A stretch of DNA of 46,033 bases, from contig NZ_JAGGOO010000065.1 in the NCBI RefSeq assembly GCF_018614415.1, forward strand, positions 1-46,033, given 5' to 3'. Shown one piece after another: positions 8,439 through 16,588 of the stretch. This DNA is from Streptomyces sp. ISL-12. Lineage in GTDB: Bacteria > Actinomycetota > Actinomycetes > Streptomycetales > Streptomycetaceae. The notes under the pieces are model-generated. The model was not told the DNA's origin and made no database searches. It saw only the letters and a list, made by a program, of their open reading frames with translations. Every line of letters begins with the position of its first letter. The stretch's first letter is position 1. The translations under genes were made by a program, and so were the position numbers.

Positions 8439-11417
8439 TTGGCTTTCCAGATGCCGGACCGCGGCGGAGGAGGCCCGACAGGGCCACGGATGAGAGTGGG
8501 ACGCCCCTCCCGGCGTGTCCGGACCCTGCTGCTGACGCTGGGCGTCCTGGCCGTACTGGCCATGGCGTTCACCATGTTCGCGGGCTTCTGGACGGACTGG
8601 CTGTGGTACCGGTCGGTCGACTACTCGTCGGTGTTCACCACCACCCTGTGGACGAAGATCGGGCTCTTCTTCGTCTTCGGCCTGCTGATGGCGCTCGCCG
8701 TCGGGTTCAACATCTGGCTCGCCCACCGCATGCGCCCGCCGCTGAGCGCCATGTCGATGGAGCAGCAGAACCTCGACCGCTACCGGATGGGCATCGCGCC
8801 CTACAAGAAGTGGCTGCTGTTCGGCATCACCGCCCTGGTGGGCCTGATCGCCGGGGCCTCGGCGGCCGGCCAGTGGCGCACCTGGCTGATGTGGGTCAAC
8901 GGCGTGCCGTTCGGCCAGAAGGACCCCCAGTTCAAGCTGGACGTCGCCTTCTACGCCTTCGACCTGCCCTGGTACCGGTTCCTGCTCGGCTTCGGCTTCG
9001 CCGCCGTGATCATCTCCGTGATCGCCGCCGCGCTCACCCACTACCTGTACGGCGGCCTGCGCGTCACCAGCCCGGGCGCCCGCGCCACGGGAGCGGCCAC
9101 CGGCCACCTCTCCGTGCTGATCGGCATCTTCGTCGCCCTGAAGGCGGTCGCGTACTGGCTGGACCGGTACGGGCTGGCGGTGAAGTCCAGTGACTTCAAG
9201 GCCACGGACAACTGGACGGGCCTCAGGTACGTCGACGCCAACGCCTACCTGCCGGCCAAGACGATCCTGTTCTGCATCGCCGTCATCTGCGCCCTGCTGT
9301 TCTTCGCCACCCTGTGGCGGCGCACCTGGCAGCTCCCCGTCATCGGCTTCGGCCTGATGGTGCTCTCCGCGATCCTGATCGGCGGTCTCTACCCGGCGAT
9401 CGTGCAGAAGTTCCAGGTCCAGCCGAACGAGCAGGCCAAGGAGGCGCCGTACGTCGAGAAGAACCTCGCGGCGACCCGCGACGCCTACGGCATCGACGGC
9501 ACCCAGGTCACCGAGTACGACGGCAAGAGCGACACCGAGGACCTGACCCAGCTGCGCGACGACGTCTCCGACGCCGCCAGCATCCGGATCATGGACCCGA
9601 ACATCGTCTCGCCGACGTTCCAGCAGCTCCAGCAGATGCGGAAGTACTACGCCTTCCCGACCAACCTGGACGTCGACCGCTACAGCACCGAGGACGGCGC
9701 CGACCAGGACACGGTGATCGGCCTGCGCGAGCTGAACCTGGCCGGCGTGGACAAGCAGAACTGGATCAACAACCACTTCCGCTACACCCACGGCTTCGGT
9801 GTGGTCGCCGCCAAGGGAACCGAGGTCGACGCCGAGGGGCGTCCGGTCTTCACCGAGTCCAACCTGCCCTCCGAGGGCGACCTCCCGGAGTACGAACAGC
9901 GGATCTACTACGGCGAGAAGACCGACACGTACTCCATCGTCGGCGGTCCCCAGAAGGAGATCGACTACTCCGACGACAGCGGTGAGAAGACCACCAGTTA
10001 CAAGGGCGACGGCGGGGTCAACCTCTCCAACCCGGTCAACCGGGCCGCGTACGCGGTGGCGTTCAACGAGCCGCAGATCCTGTACTCGGGCGCGATCGGC
10101 GACGGTTCGCGCATCCTGTACAACCGCACGCCCAAGGACCGCGTCGAGGCCGTCGCGCCCTGGCTGACCATCGACGGCGACGCCTACCCGGCTGTGGTGG
10201 ACGGCCGTATCCAGTGGATCGTGGACGCCTACACGACCACCAACGGCTATCCGTACGCCTCCCGCACCACGCTCGGCGACACCACGGCCGACTCGCTGAC
10301 CGCGGCCAACGACAACCGCGCGGTGGTCGCCCAGCAGAACCAGGTCAACTACATCCGCAACTCGGTGAAGGCGACCGTCGACGCGTACACCGGCGACGTG
10401 AAGCTCTACCAGTGGGACACCCAGGACCCGGTCCTGAAGACCTGGATGAAGGCGTTCCCGGACACGGTGCAGCCCAAGGCGGAGATCTCCGACGCCCTGA
10501 TGGCCCATCTGCGCTACCCGCAGGACCTGTTCAAGGTCCAGCGCGAGCTGCTCAGCCGCTACCACGTCGACGACGCGGAGACGTTCCTCAGCGGCAGCGA
10601 GGTGTGGCAGGTGCCGGAGGACCCGACCAACAAGTCGGGTGACGCGGTGCCGCCGTACTACCTGAGCATGAAGATGCCCGACCAGGACCAGCAGGCGTTC
10701 TCGCTGACGACCACGTTCACGCCCAACGGGCGGGACAACCTCAGCGCGTTCATGGCGGTCGACGCCGAGGCCGGCACCAGCGGCTACGGCAAGATCAGAA
10801 TTTTGAAGCTGCCGACGAGCACGACCGTCGACGGTCCCAAACAGGTGCAGAGCCAGTTCAACTCCGAACAGGACATCGCCGAGTCCATCAGGCTGCTCAG
10901 AGGCGGCGACTCGGAAGTGGAGTACGGCAACCTGCTGACGGTGCCGCTGGACGGCGGACTGCTCTACGTGGAGCCGGTCTACGTACGCGGCGGCGGCCTC
11001 AAGTACCCGCTGCTGCGCAAGGTGCTGGTGACCTACGGAGGCCAGACCGCCTTCGAGGACACCCTGGAGGAGGCGCTCGACAAGGTCTTCGGTGACGGAG
11101 GCACGACGGCCGAGCCACCGGACGAGGGCGACGACGACAGCACCGATCCGCCGCCGACGTCGAGCGACCCCACGGTTCAGGAGGCGCTGAACGACGCCCA
11201 GGAAGCCTTCGAGGCCGGCCAGAAGGCCCTGAAGGAGAACGACTGGACGGCGTACGGCGAGGCCCAGAAGGACCTGGAGGAAGCGCTGACCCGGGCCGAG
11301 GAGGCCCAGGCGGAGGCCGACAAGAGCGGCAGCGGCGGCGCCGGCAAGAACGGGGACGAGGACAAGACCAGTCCGTCCCCGACCGCGAGCGACACCGCTT
11401 CCGCGGACAGCGGCTGA
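8439..11417 (+). CDS. UPF0182-family large membrane protein
   Basis: About 992 residues. I take the TTG at 8439 (giving MAFQMPDRGGG) as start because GAGG lies eight bases upstream; the ATG at 8451 is the alternative. The N-terminal third holds seven or so membrane segments (for example TLLLTLGVLAVLAMAFTMFA, IGLFFVFGLLMALAVGFNIW and AVICALLFFATLW). The remainder is a large soluble region, probably extracytoplasmic, with the family motifs YAFPTNLDVDRY and DGRIQWIVDAYTTTNGYPYA. The C-terminal about 110 residues are acidic, Pro/Ser-rich and then helical (QEALNDAQEAFEAGQKALKE), ending in a disordered tail. UPF0182 has no established function. Confidence 0.9.
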   Translation: MAFQMPDRGGGGPTGPRMRVGRPSRRVRTLLLTLGVLAVLAMAFTMFAGFWTDWLWYRSVDYSSVFTTTLWTKIGLFFVFGLLMALAVGFNIWLAHRMRPPLSAMSMEQQNLDRYRMGIAPYKKWLLFGITALVGLIAGASAAGQWRTWLMWVNGVPFGQKDPQFKLDVAFYAFDLPWYRFLLGFGFAAVIISVIAAALTHYLYGGLRVTSPGARATGAATGHLSVLIGIFVALKAVAYWLDRYGLAVKSSDFKATDNWTGLRYVDANAYLPAKTILFCIAVICALLFFATLWRRTWQLPVIGFGLMVLSAILIGGLYPAIVQKFQVQPNEQAKEAPYVEKNLAATRDAYGIDGTQVTEYDGKSDTEDLTQLRDDVSDAASIRIMDPNIVSPTFQQLQQMRKYYAFPTNLDVDRYSTEDGADQDTVIGLRELNLAGVDKQNWINNHFRYTHGFGVVAAKGTEVDAEGRPVFTESNLPSEGDLPEYEQRIYYGEKTDTYSIVGGPQKEIDYSDDSGEKTTSYKGDGGVNLSNPVNRAAYAVAFNEPQILYSGAIGDGSRILYNRTPKDRVEAVAPWLTIDGDAYPAVVDGRIQWIVDAYTTTNGYPYASRTTLGDTTADSLTAANDNRAVVAQQNQVNYIRNSVKATVDAYTGDVKLYQWDTQDPVLKTWMKAFPDTVQPKAEISDALMAHLRYPQDLFKVQRELLSRYHVDDAETFLSGSEVWQVPEDPTNKSGDAVPPYYLSMKMPDQDQQAFSLTTTFTPNGRDNLSAFMAVDAEAGTSGYGKIRILKLPTSTTVDGPKQVQSQFNSEQDIAESIRLLRGGDSEVEYGNLLTVPLDGGLLYVEPVYVRGGGLKYPLLRKVLVTYGGQTAFEDTLEEALDKVFGDGGTTAEPPDEGDDDSTDPPPTSSDPTVQEALNDAQEAFEAGQKALKENDWTAYGEAQKDLEEALTRAEEAQAEADKSGSGGAGKNGDEDKTSPSPTASDTASADSG

Positions 11418-11470
11418 CCGGCCGCTGGTCGGGCTCCCTCCCGCGCCGTGATAGGTTGAGAACACAACGG

Positions 11471-11544
11471 CGCGGGGTGGAGCAGCTCGGTAGCTCGCTG
11501 GGCTCATAACCCAGAGGTCGCAGGTTCAAATCCTGTCCCCGCTA
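11471..11544 (+). tRNA. Initiator tRNA-fMet (CAT), copy 1
   Basis: 74 nt without encoded CCA. Anticodon loop CTCATAA lies between CTGGG and CCCAG arms, giving the run of three G-C pairs that marks initiator tRNA. Position 1 is C opposite U at 72, so the acceptor end is unpaired as in initiators. The T-loop is GGTTCAAATCC. A TAGGTT at 11452-11457 could be its -10 box. It is identical to the copy at 13760-13833. Confidence 0.97.
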
Positions 11545-11552
11545 CTGACGGC

Positions 11553-11586
11553 GAAGGCCCGGATCCCATCAGGGATCCGGGCCTTC
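11553..11586 (+). terminator. Terminator of first tRNA-fMet
   Basis: The 14-bp perfect stem GAAGGCCCGGATCC (11553-11566) pairs with 11573-11586 around a CATCAG loop, nine bases after the tRNA end. The rest of the gene-free stretch to 11770 shows only a possible promoter (CTGAAG at 11711, TATACC at 11735). Confidence 0.85.
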
Positions 11587-11770
11587 GTCATGTGCGGACA
11601 CAGATCGACGCAGGCGGACGCGGGTAACGGTCCCGGTGACGGCCGTGTCTGCGGCGGGAGTTGAGTGATCTGTGTTTGACTTGTCTCTCTGTGGGCATGT
11701 CGACAAAACGCTGAAGTGACCTCACTGACTGCGGTATACCGGGTGTACGCAGGTTGCAGGTGGTGCGACG

Positions 11771-13588
11771 ATGGACGTTATGGGGGACATGGCAACTCTG
11801 TTCGAGACGGGGCGATTTGCGCAGTCTTCCGGTCCCGATGGGGTCCGGGACGAGACCGTTGAGGCCGCCGACGAGGCGGCCGAGGAAGTGCGCCGGCGGT
11901 TCGCCGCCGAGGCCGGCGATGTCGAAGCGATGAGCGTTCTGGGGTCCATGCTGCTGCGCCGCGGTGATCTCGACGGGGCCGAGCCGCACCTGCGTGCCGC
12001 CACCGCGGCCGGTGACCGCGCCGCCGCCAACAACCTGGGCGTCCTGCTGCACCAGCGCGGGTACGCCGACGAGGCCGCCGGGTGGTGGCGGATCGCCGCC
12101 GTCGCCGGATCCGCCGCGGCGGCGCACGCGCTGGGCCGCCACTTCCGCGAGCGCGGCGACGAGCCCGCCGCCGAGTACTGGCTGCGCCAGTCCGCCGAAC
12201 AGGGGCACGTCCTCGGTGCCTACGCCCTCGCCGACCTGCTGGAGCACCGCGGCGACACCGCGACCGAGCGCTGGATGCGGGTGGCCGCCGAGCGGGGGCA
12301 CCGGGAGGCCGCGTACCGGCTGGCCCGGACCCTGGACCGGCGCAGCGCCGAGGAGCCCGGGGGTGAGGATGCCGCGCGGGCGGCCGAGGAGGCCGAGCAG
12401 TGGTACCGGCAGGCGGCGGCCCGCGGGCACCGGCGGGCCGCGCTGCACCTCGGGACGATCCTGGAGCGGCGGGGCGAGCTGAAGGAGGCCGGGCGCTGGT
12501 ACCTGACCTCCGCCAAGGACGGTGAGGCGCGCGCCGCCTGCGCGCTGGGCTTCCTGCTGCGGGACGCCGGGGACACCGAGAGCGCCGCCGTGTGGTGGCT
12601 GCGGGCCGCGCAGGAGGGCGACGGCAACGCCGCCAACGCGCTGGGCGCGCTGCACGCCGAGCGGGGCGAGCCGCAGACCGCCGAGCGCTGGTACCGGGCG
12701 GCGCTGGACGCGGGCGACGACAACGGCGCCTACAACCTCGGCCTGCTCTGTGCCGAGCAGGGGCGCACCCAGCAGGCCGAGCAGTGGTACCGGCGCGCGG
12801 CCTACGCCGGACACCGGGAGGCCGCCAACGCGCTGGCCATTCTGCTGCTCCAGGGCGGCGACCGGACCGGGGCCGAGCCCTGGTTCTCCAAGGCGGCCGA
12901 GGCCGGCAGCGTCGACGCCGCCTTCAACCTCGGCATCCTGTACGCCGGCCGCGGGGCGGACGAGGAGGCGCTGCGCTGGTACGAGCGGGCCGCCTCCGCC
13001 GGGCACGCCGAGGCCGCCCTCCAGGTCGGGATGGCCCGGCTGCGGGACGGGGACGAGCAGGAGGCCGAGCGGCACCTGCGGTGCGCGGCCGGGGGCGGCA
13101 GCGCGGAGGCCGCGTACCGGCTGGCCACGCTGCTCGACGCCCGCCGGCCGCCGGAGCCCGCGCACGAGCTGGGCGAGCCGGCGCACGAGAAGACCGAGTG
13201 CGAGGAGTGGTACGAGCGGGCGGCCGGCCAGGGCCACCGCCGGGCCCAGGTCCGGGTCGGGATGCTGGCCGCGGCGCGCGGCGACGTCGTGGAGGCCGCC
13301 CGCTGGTACCGGGCGGCGGCCGAGGCGGGCTCCCGCAACGGCGCCTTCAACCTCGGGCTGCTGCTGGCCCGCGAGGGCAGCGAGCCGGAGGCGGCTCTGT
13401 GGTGGACCCGGGCGGCCGACGCGGGCCACGGCCGGGCGGCGCTGCGTCTCGCCCTGGTCTACGCCCGCCGCGGGGAGCTCTCCGAAGGCCAGCGCTGGGC
13501 CGACCGCGCGGTCACCCTGGGCCCCAGGGAAGTCGCCCAGCGGGCGGCACGGCTGCGGGACGCGCTGCGGGAGGAGCTGTCGGCGTGA
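11771..13588 (+). CDS. Sel1/TPR-like repeat protein
   Basis: 605 residues built almost entirely of about 36-residue helical repeats of the Sel1/TPR type. The recurring pattern is AAxxLGxLxxxRGDxxxAExWYRxAAxAGx (for example AANNLGVLLHQRGYADEAAG and GAYNLGLLCAEQGRTQQAEQ). About fourteen repeats can be counted. No signal peptide or membrane segment, so a cytosolic solenoid that binds other proteins is likely; partner unknown. The ATG at 11771 has AGGTGG seven bases before it; ATGs at 11780 and 11789 are alternatives. It sits between two identical initiator tRNA genes. The highly repetitive coding sequence could allow slippage or recombination. Confidence 0.87.
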   Translation: MDVMGDMATLFETGRFAQSSGPDGVRDETVEAADEAAEEVRRRFAAEAGDVEAMSVLGSMLLRRGDLDGAEPHLRAATAAGDRAAANNLGVLLHQRGYADEAAGWWRIAAVAGSAAAAHALGRHFRERGDEPAAEYWLRQSAEQGHVLGAYALADLLEHRGDTATERWMRVAAERGHREAAYRLARTLDRRSAEEPGGEDAARAAEEAEQWYRQAAARGHRRAALHLGTILERRGELKEAGRWYLTSAKDGEARAACALGFLLRDAGDTESAAVWWLRAAQEGDGNAANALGALHAERGEPQTAERWYRAALDAGDDNGAYNLGLLCAEQGRTQQAEQWYRRAAYAGHREAANALAILLLQGGDRTGAEPWFSKAAEAGSVDAAFNLGILYAGRGADEEALRWYERAASAGHAEAALQVGMARLRDGDEQEAERHLRCAAGGGSAEAAYRLATLLDARRPPEPAHELGEPAHEKTECEEWYERAAGQGHRRAQVRVGMLAAARGDVVEAARWYRAAAEAGSRNGAFNLGLLLAREGSEPEAALWWTRAADAGHGRAALRLALVYARRGELSEGQRWADRAVTLGPREVAQRAARLRDALREELSA

Positions 13589-13618
13589 GGCCGGGGGCCT
13601 GCGGTGTGCGTGAACAGT

Positions 13619-13649
13619 GGGACGTAGGGGTGAGGGATGGGGTGTGGGG
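13619..13649 (+). other. G-quadruplex-forming motif
   Basis: Five G-tracts with short loops: G3, five bases, G4, three bases, G3, two bases, G4, three bases, G4. It lies 30 bp after the Sel1 gene stop and 110 bp before the second tRNA-fMet. The stretch 13589-13680 is strongly G-over-C skewed on this strand, unlike its surroundings. Folding is inferred from sequence only. Confidence 0.5.
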
Positions 13650-13717
13650 CGTGAGGCGGGCGCGTGGTGAGGCGTGAGGCGCGGGCCTGTGCGCCGTCCG
13701 CGCCCACGTCACCCGAT

Positions 13718-13747
13718 TTGCTTCCGTCCGCGACCTTGACGTAATGT
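13718..13747 (+). promoter_or_regulatory. Possible promoter of second tRNA-fMet
   Basis: TTGCTT (13718-13723), an 18-bp spacer and TAATGT (13742-13747) lie 12 bp before the tRNA. Similarity to sigma-70 consensus is moderate. Confidence 0.4.
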
Positions 13748-13759
13748 TTCATTCATCGC

Positions 13760-13833
13760 CGCGGGGTGGAGCAGCTCGGTAGCTCGCTGGGCTCATAACC
13801 CAGAGGTCGCAGGTTCAAATCCTGTCCCCGCTA
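13760..13833 (+). tRNA. Initiator tRNA-fMet (CAT), copy 2
   Basis: Base-for-base identical to the 74-nt gene at 11471-11544, with the same initiator hallmarks (C1 opposite U72, three G-C pairs in the anticodon stem, CAT anticodon). Flanking DNA diverges immediately apart from CTGA just after the gene. It has its own terminator. Confidence 0.97.
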
Positions 13834-13839
13834 CTGATC

Positions 13840-13878
13840 ATCGAGGGTCGGAATCCGAAAAGGGTTCCGGCCCTCGAT
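13840..13878 (+). terminator. Terminator of second tRNA-fMet
   Basis: A 17-bp stem with two G-T wobbles joins 13840-13856 (starting ATCGAGGG) and 13862-13878 (ending CCCTCGAT) around a GAAAA loop. Confidence 0.85.
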
Positions 13879-13933
13879 GCGTTTCCCCGCTCCGCTCCGC
13901 CCCGCCCTACCCCGGGCCGGACGTACGGACGTG

Positions 13934-13963
13934 AAAAACCCCGGCACCGAACAGGTGCCGGGG
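13934..13963 (-). terminator. Rho-independent terminator of catR
   Basis: On the minus strand, CCCCGGCACC pairs with GGTGCCGGGG around a five-base loop and is followed by TTTTT, 12 bp after the catR stop. Confidence 0.85.
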
Positions 13964-13974
13964 ACAGCGGAGGG

Positions 13975-14391
13975 TCAGGCTGCCGCGCAGTTCGGGCAGA
14001 TGCCGCGGTAGGTCACCTCGACGTCCGACACCGTGAAGCCGAAGCGCTCCGAGTCGGGGAGGTCGGCCAGCGGGTTGCCCGCCGGGTGGACGTCGCGTAT
14101 CGCGCCGCACTGGGCGCAGACCAGGTGGTGGTGGGGCTGGTGGGCGTTCGGGTCGTAGCGCTTGGCGCGTTTGTCCGTCGCGACTTCCAGCACCTCGCCG
14201 AGCGTGACCAGCTCGCCGAGGGTGTTGTACACGGTGGCTCTGGAGATCTCCGGGAGTTTCGTGACGGCACGGGCGTGCACCTCGTCGGCCGTCAGGTGGA
14301 CGTGCTCGCCGTCCAGGACCTCGGCCACCACGCGCCGCTGGGCGGTCATACGCCATCCGCGTCCACGCAGCCGTTCCAGTAGGTCACTCAT
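13975..14391 (-). CDS. catR: Fur-family redox regulator CatR
   Basis: 138 residues. An N-terminal winged helix (RMTAQRRVVAEVL, EISRATVYNTLGELVTLGEV) is followed by the Fur metal region HHHLVCAQCGAIRDV. A second cysteine pair CPNC closes the protein, giving a structural zinc site of the CXXC...CXXC type. In Streptomyces, CatR (FurS in S. reticuli) represses the divergent catalase gene and itself, and oxidation of its thiols releases DNA. The gene is divergent from catA with 143 bp between. I rely on family and synteny for the name; a peroxide- or metal-sensing PerR-like role is the general alternative. Confidence 0.9.
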   Translation of the reverse strand: MSDLLERLRGRGWRMTAQRRVVAEVLDGEHVHLTADEVHARAVTKLPEISRATVYNTLGELVTLGEVLEVATDKRAKRYDPNAHQPHHHLVCAQCGAIRDVHPAGNPLADLPDSERFGFTVSDVEVTYRGICPNCAAA

Positions 14392-14452
14392 GCGAACCAG
14401 CCTAACAGCCAGGGGGACAAGATCCCGAACCAGTGTGACTTTGGAGTCTTAC

Positions 14453-14480
14453 TTGACTTAGACATTGTCCATTGTAGGAT
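14453..14480 (+). promoter_or_regulatory. catA promoter with overlapping Fur/CatR-type operator
   Basis: TTGACT (14453-14458), 16 bp and TAGGAT (14475-14480) form a near-consensus housekeeping promoter. A 7-1-7 imperfect palindrome TTAGACA-T-TGTCCAT (14458-14472) fills the spacer, centred on GACA-T-TGTC. A bound Fur-type dimer here would block polymerase. A further dyad, GACT-TTGG-AGTC, lies closer to catR. Confidence 0.75.
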
Positions 14481-14534
14481 CGGCAACGGCTTCGGCCAAG
14501 GGACAGGAACAGCAAGAATGGCCAGGAGGCCCAC

Positions 14535-15986
14535 GTGACTCAGGGACCGCTTACTACGGAGGCCGGCGCTCCGGTCGCCGACAACCAGAACAGCGAGACG
14601 GCCGGTGTCGGTGGCCCGGTGCTCGTCCAGGACCAGCTCCTTCTGGAGAAGCTGGCCCACTTCAACCGCGAGCGCATCCCGGAGCGTGTCGTGCACGCCC
14701 GCGGCGCCGGTGCCTACGGCACCTTCAAGGTCACCGCGGACGTCACCAAGTACACCCGCGCCGCCTTCCTCTCCGAGGTCGGCAAGGAGACGGAGGTCTT
14801 CCTCCGCTTCTCCACCGTGGCCGGCAACCTGGGTGCGGCGGACGCGGTGCGCGACCCGCGCGGCTTCGCGGTGAAGTTCTACACCGAAGAGGGCAACTAC
14901 GACCTCGTCGGCAACAACACCCCGGTCTTCTTCATCCGGGACGCGATCAAGTTCCCCGACTTCATCCACACCCAGAAGCGCGACCCGTACACGGGCTCGC
15001 AGGAGGCGGACAACGTCTTCGACTTCTGGGGTCTGAGCCCGGAGAGCACCCACCAGGTGACCTGGCTGTTCGGCGACCGCGGCATCCCCGCCTCGTACCG
15101 CCACATGGACGGCTTCGGCTCGCACACCTACCAGTGGAACAATGAGGCCGGCGAGGCCTTCTGGGTCAAGTACCACTTCAAGACGGACCAGGGCATCAAG
15201 AACCTGACCGCCGAGGAGGCCGAGGTCCTCGCGGGCAAGGACCCCGACTCGCACCAGCGCGACCTGCGCGAGGCGATCGAGCGCGGTGACTTCCCGTCCT
15301 GGACCGTCGGCGTGCAGATCATGCCGGTGGCCGAGGCGGCGACCTACCGCTTCAACCCGTTCGACCTGACCAAGGTGTGGCCGCACGCGGACTACCCGAT
15401 CGTCTGGTTCGGCAAGATGGAGCTCAACCGCAACCCGGAGAACATCTTCGCCGAGGTCGAGCAGTCGATCTTCTCCCCGGCGCACTTCGTGCCCGGCATC
15501 GGCCCGTCCCCGGACAAGATGCTCCAGGGCCGCCTCTTCGCCTACGGCGACGCCCACCGCTACCGCGTCGGCATCAACGCCGACCACCTGCCGGTGAACC
15601 GCCCGCACGCCACCGAGGCGCGCACCCACTCCCGTGACGGCTACCTGTACGACGGCCGCCACAAGGGCGCGAAGAACTACGAGCCGAACAGCTTCGGCGG
15701 CCCGTTCCAGACGGACCGCGCGCTGTGGCAGGGCGTGCAGGTCACCGGTGTCACCGGCGAGACCGTGACCCCGGTGCACGCCGAGGACAACGACTTCGTC
15801 CAGGCGGGCAACCTGTACCGCCTGATGTCGGAGGACGAGAAGGAGCGCCTGGTCAAGAACCTGGCGAACGCCATCTCAGGGGTCACGCGCGACGACATCG
15901 CCGAGCGCGCGATCAACAACTTCCGTCAGGCGGACGAGGACTTCGGCAAGCGGCTGGAGGCCGCGGTCCAGGCCCTGCGCGGCTGA
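14535..15986 (+). CDS. catA: Monofunctional haem catalase CatA
   Basis: 483 residues, the usual length of small-subunit clade 3 catalases. The catalytic histidine lies in RVVHARGAGAYG, the distal asparagine in GNNTPVFFIRD, and the proximal haem tyrosine in RLFAYGDAHRYRVG. The GTG at 14535 is preceded by AGGAGG five bases upstream. It decomposes hydrogen peroxide in the cytoplasm. Expression should follow CatR through the operator at 14458-14472. A stem-loop ends the unit. Confidence 0.96.
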   Translation: MTQGPLTTEAGAPVADNQNSETAGVGGPVLVQDQLLLEKLAHFNRERIPERVVHARGAGAYGTFKVTADVTKYTRAAFLSEVGKETEVFLRFSTVAGNLGAADAVRDPRGFAVKFYTEEGNYDLVGNNTPVFFIRDAIKFPDFIHTQKRDPYTGSQEADNVFDFWGLSPESTHQVTWLFGDRGIPASYRHMDGFGSHTYQWNNEAGEAFWVKYHFKTDQGIKNLTAEEAEVLAGKDPDSHQRDLREAIERGDFPSWTVGVQIMPVAEAATYRFNPFDLTKVWPHADYPIVWFGKMELNRNPENIFAEVEQSIFSPAHFVPGIGPSPDKMLQGRLFAYGDAHRYRVGINADHLPVNRPHATEARTHSRDGYLYDGRHKGAKNYEPNSFGGPFQTDRALWQGVQVTGVTGETVTPVHAEDNDFVQAGNLYRLMSEDEKERLVKNLANAISGVTRDDIAERAINNFRQADEDFGKRLEAAVQALRG

Positions 15987-16012
15987 CAGCACTGGACCGC
16001 TTGTCGTGGCGG

Positions 16013-16044
16013 CGGGCCGGAACCCCTGCGGGGGGTCCGGCCCG
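16013..16044. terminator. Terminator between catA and the CBS gene
   Basis: CGGGCCGGAACCCC (16013-16026) pairs with GGGGGTCCGGCCCG (16031-16044) with one mismatch and a TGCG loop. TTTCGTCTGTT follows on the plus strand. Convergent genes end at 15986 and 16055. Confidence 0.8.
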
Positions 16045-16054
16045 TTTCGTCTGT

Positions 16055-16441
16055 TCAGGCGGGTACGTGGGCCGGTGTCCAGCAGCGGATGATGTCGCGG
16101 ACCGAGACGATGCCGGCCGGCTCGCCGCGGTCCAGGACGATGAGGTGGCGGAAGCCGCCGCGCGTCATCGCCAGCGCCGCCTCCTCCAGCGTCCAGGACG
16201 GCGCGGCGAACACGACGTCGCCGGTGGTGTGGGCGTGGGTGCGCTCGGCGTCCGGGTCCTGGCCCCGGCCGACGGAGTTGAGGATGTCGCGCTCGGTGAG
16301 GATGCCGATGCCCTCGGCGTCGGGGTCGTGGACGACGGCCGCGCCCACGCGCCGGGCGGCCATCAGGGCGGCGGCCTGGCGCAGCGTGTGGTCGGGACCG
16401 ATGGTGAGGACGACCGTGCTCATGGCGTCGCGGACGAGCAT
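16055..16441 (-). CDS. Two-CBS-domain protein
   Basis: 128 residues holding a pair of CBS motifs and nothing else. The first runs from LVRDAMSTVVLTIGPDHTLR to GIGILTERDIL, the second from VVFAAPSWTLEEAALAMTRG to GIVSVRDII. Stand-alone CBS pairs bind adenine nucleotides and regulate partners. I prefer the ATG at 16441 because AGGAGG precedes it, though by a long 11 bases. The in-frame ATG at 16495 (MNYLMGFTG) would add 18 residues and start inside a hairpin. Upstream lies a tandem repeat of TTCACAAA that may be regulatory. Partner unknown. Confidence 0.83.
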   Translation of the reverse strand: MLVRDAMSTVVLTIGPDHTLRQAAALMAARRVGAAVVHDPDAEGIGILTERDILNSVGRGQDPDAERTHAHTTGDVVFAAPSWTLEEAALAMTRGGFRHLIVLDRGEPAGIVSVRDIIRCWTPAHVPA

Positions 16442-16472
16442 GGGCGGAGCCACCTCCTGGTGAGCCACTCCT

Positions 16473-16514
16473 GTGAAACCCATGAGGTAGTTCATGGATT
16501 CACAAATTCACAAA
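16473..16514 (-). promoter_or_regulatory. Hairpin plus tandem 8-bp repeat upstream of the CBS gene
   Basis: CCATGA (16480-16485) pairs with TCATGG (16492-16497), and after a small bulge GTGAA (16473-16477) pairs with TTCAC (16499-16503). Two adjacent TTCACAAA copies occupy 16499-16506 and 16507-16514. The stretch is far more AT-rich than its surroundings, which suggests an operator or RNA element. No known regulator is assigned. Confidence 0.45.
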
Positions 16515-16588
16515 TGGGGGGACCCTCAGAGTGGCAGGTAAAGCGAAGGTAAACAAGGGTGCGGCCCCGCTCCTGCTTCCCCCCTCGG

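Noticed and set aside
8286..11507. A 1073-codon open frame antisense to the UPF0182 gene
   Set aside because: Its translation is Val/Arg/Leu/His low-complexity mirror sequence with no domain. Long antisense frames arise from third-position GC bias in Streptomyces, and the plus-strand gene has clear membrane segments and family motifs.
11588..13429. A 613-codon frame antisense to the Sel1 gene
   Set aside because: Its apparent periodicity only mirrors the Sel1 repeats on the other strand; composition is Gly/Pro/Leu/Arg low complexity.
11471..13833. Integrated element between the two tRNA genes
   Set aside because: tRNA duplication suggested attachment sites, but the interval contains only the Sel1 gene and no integrase, and both tRNAs are complete with terminators.
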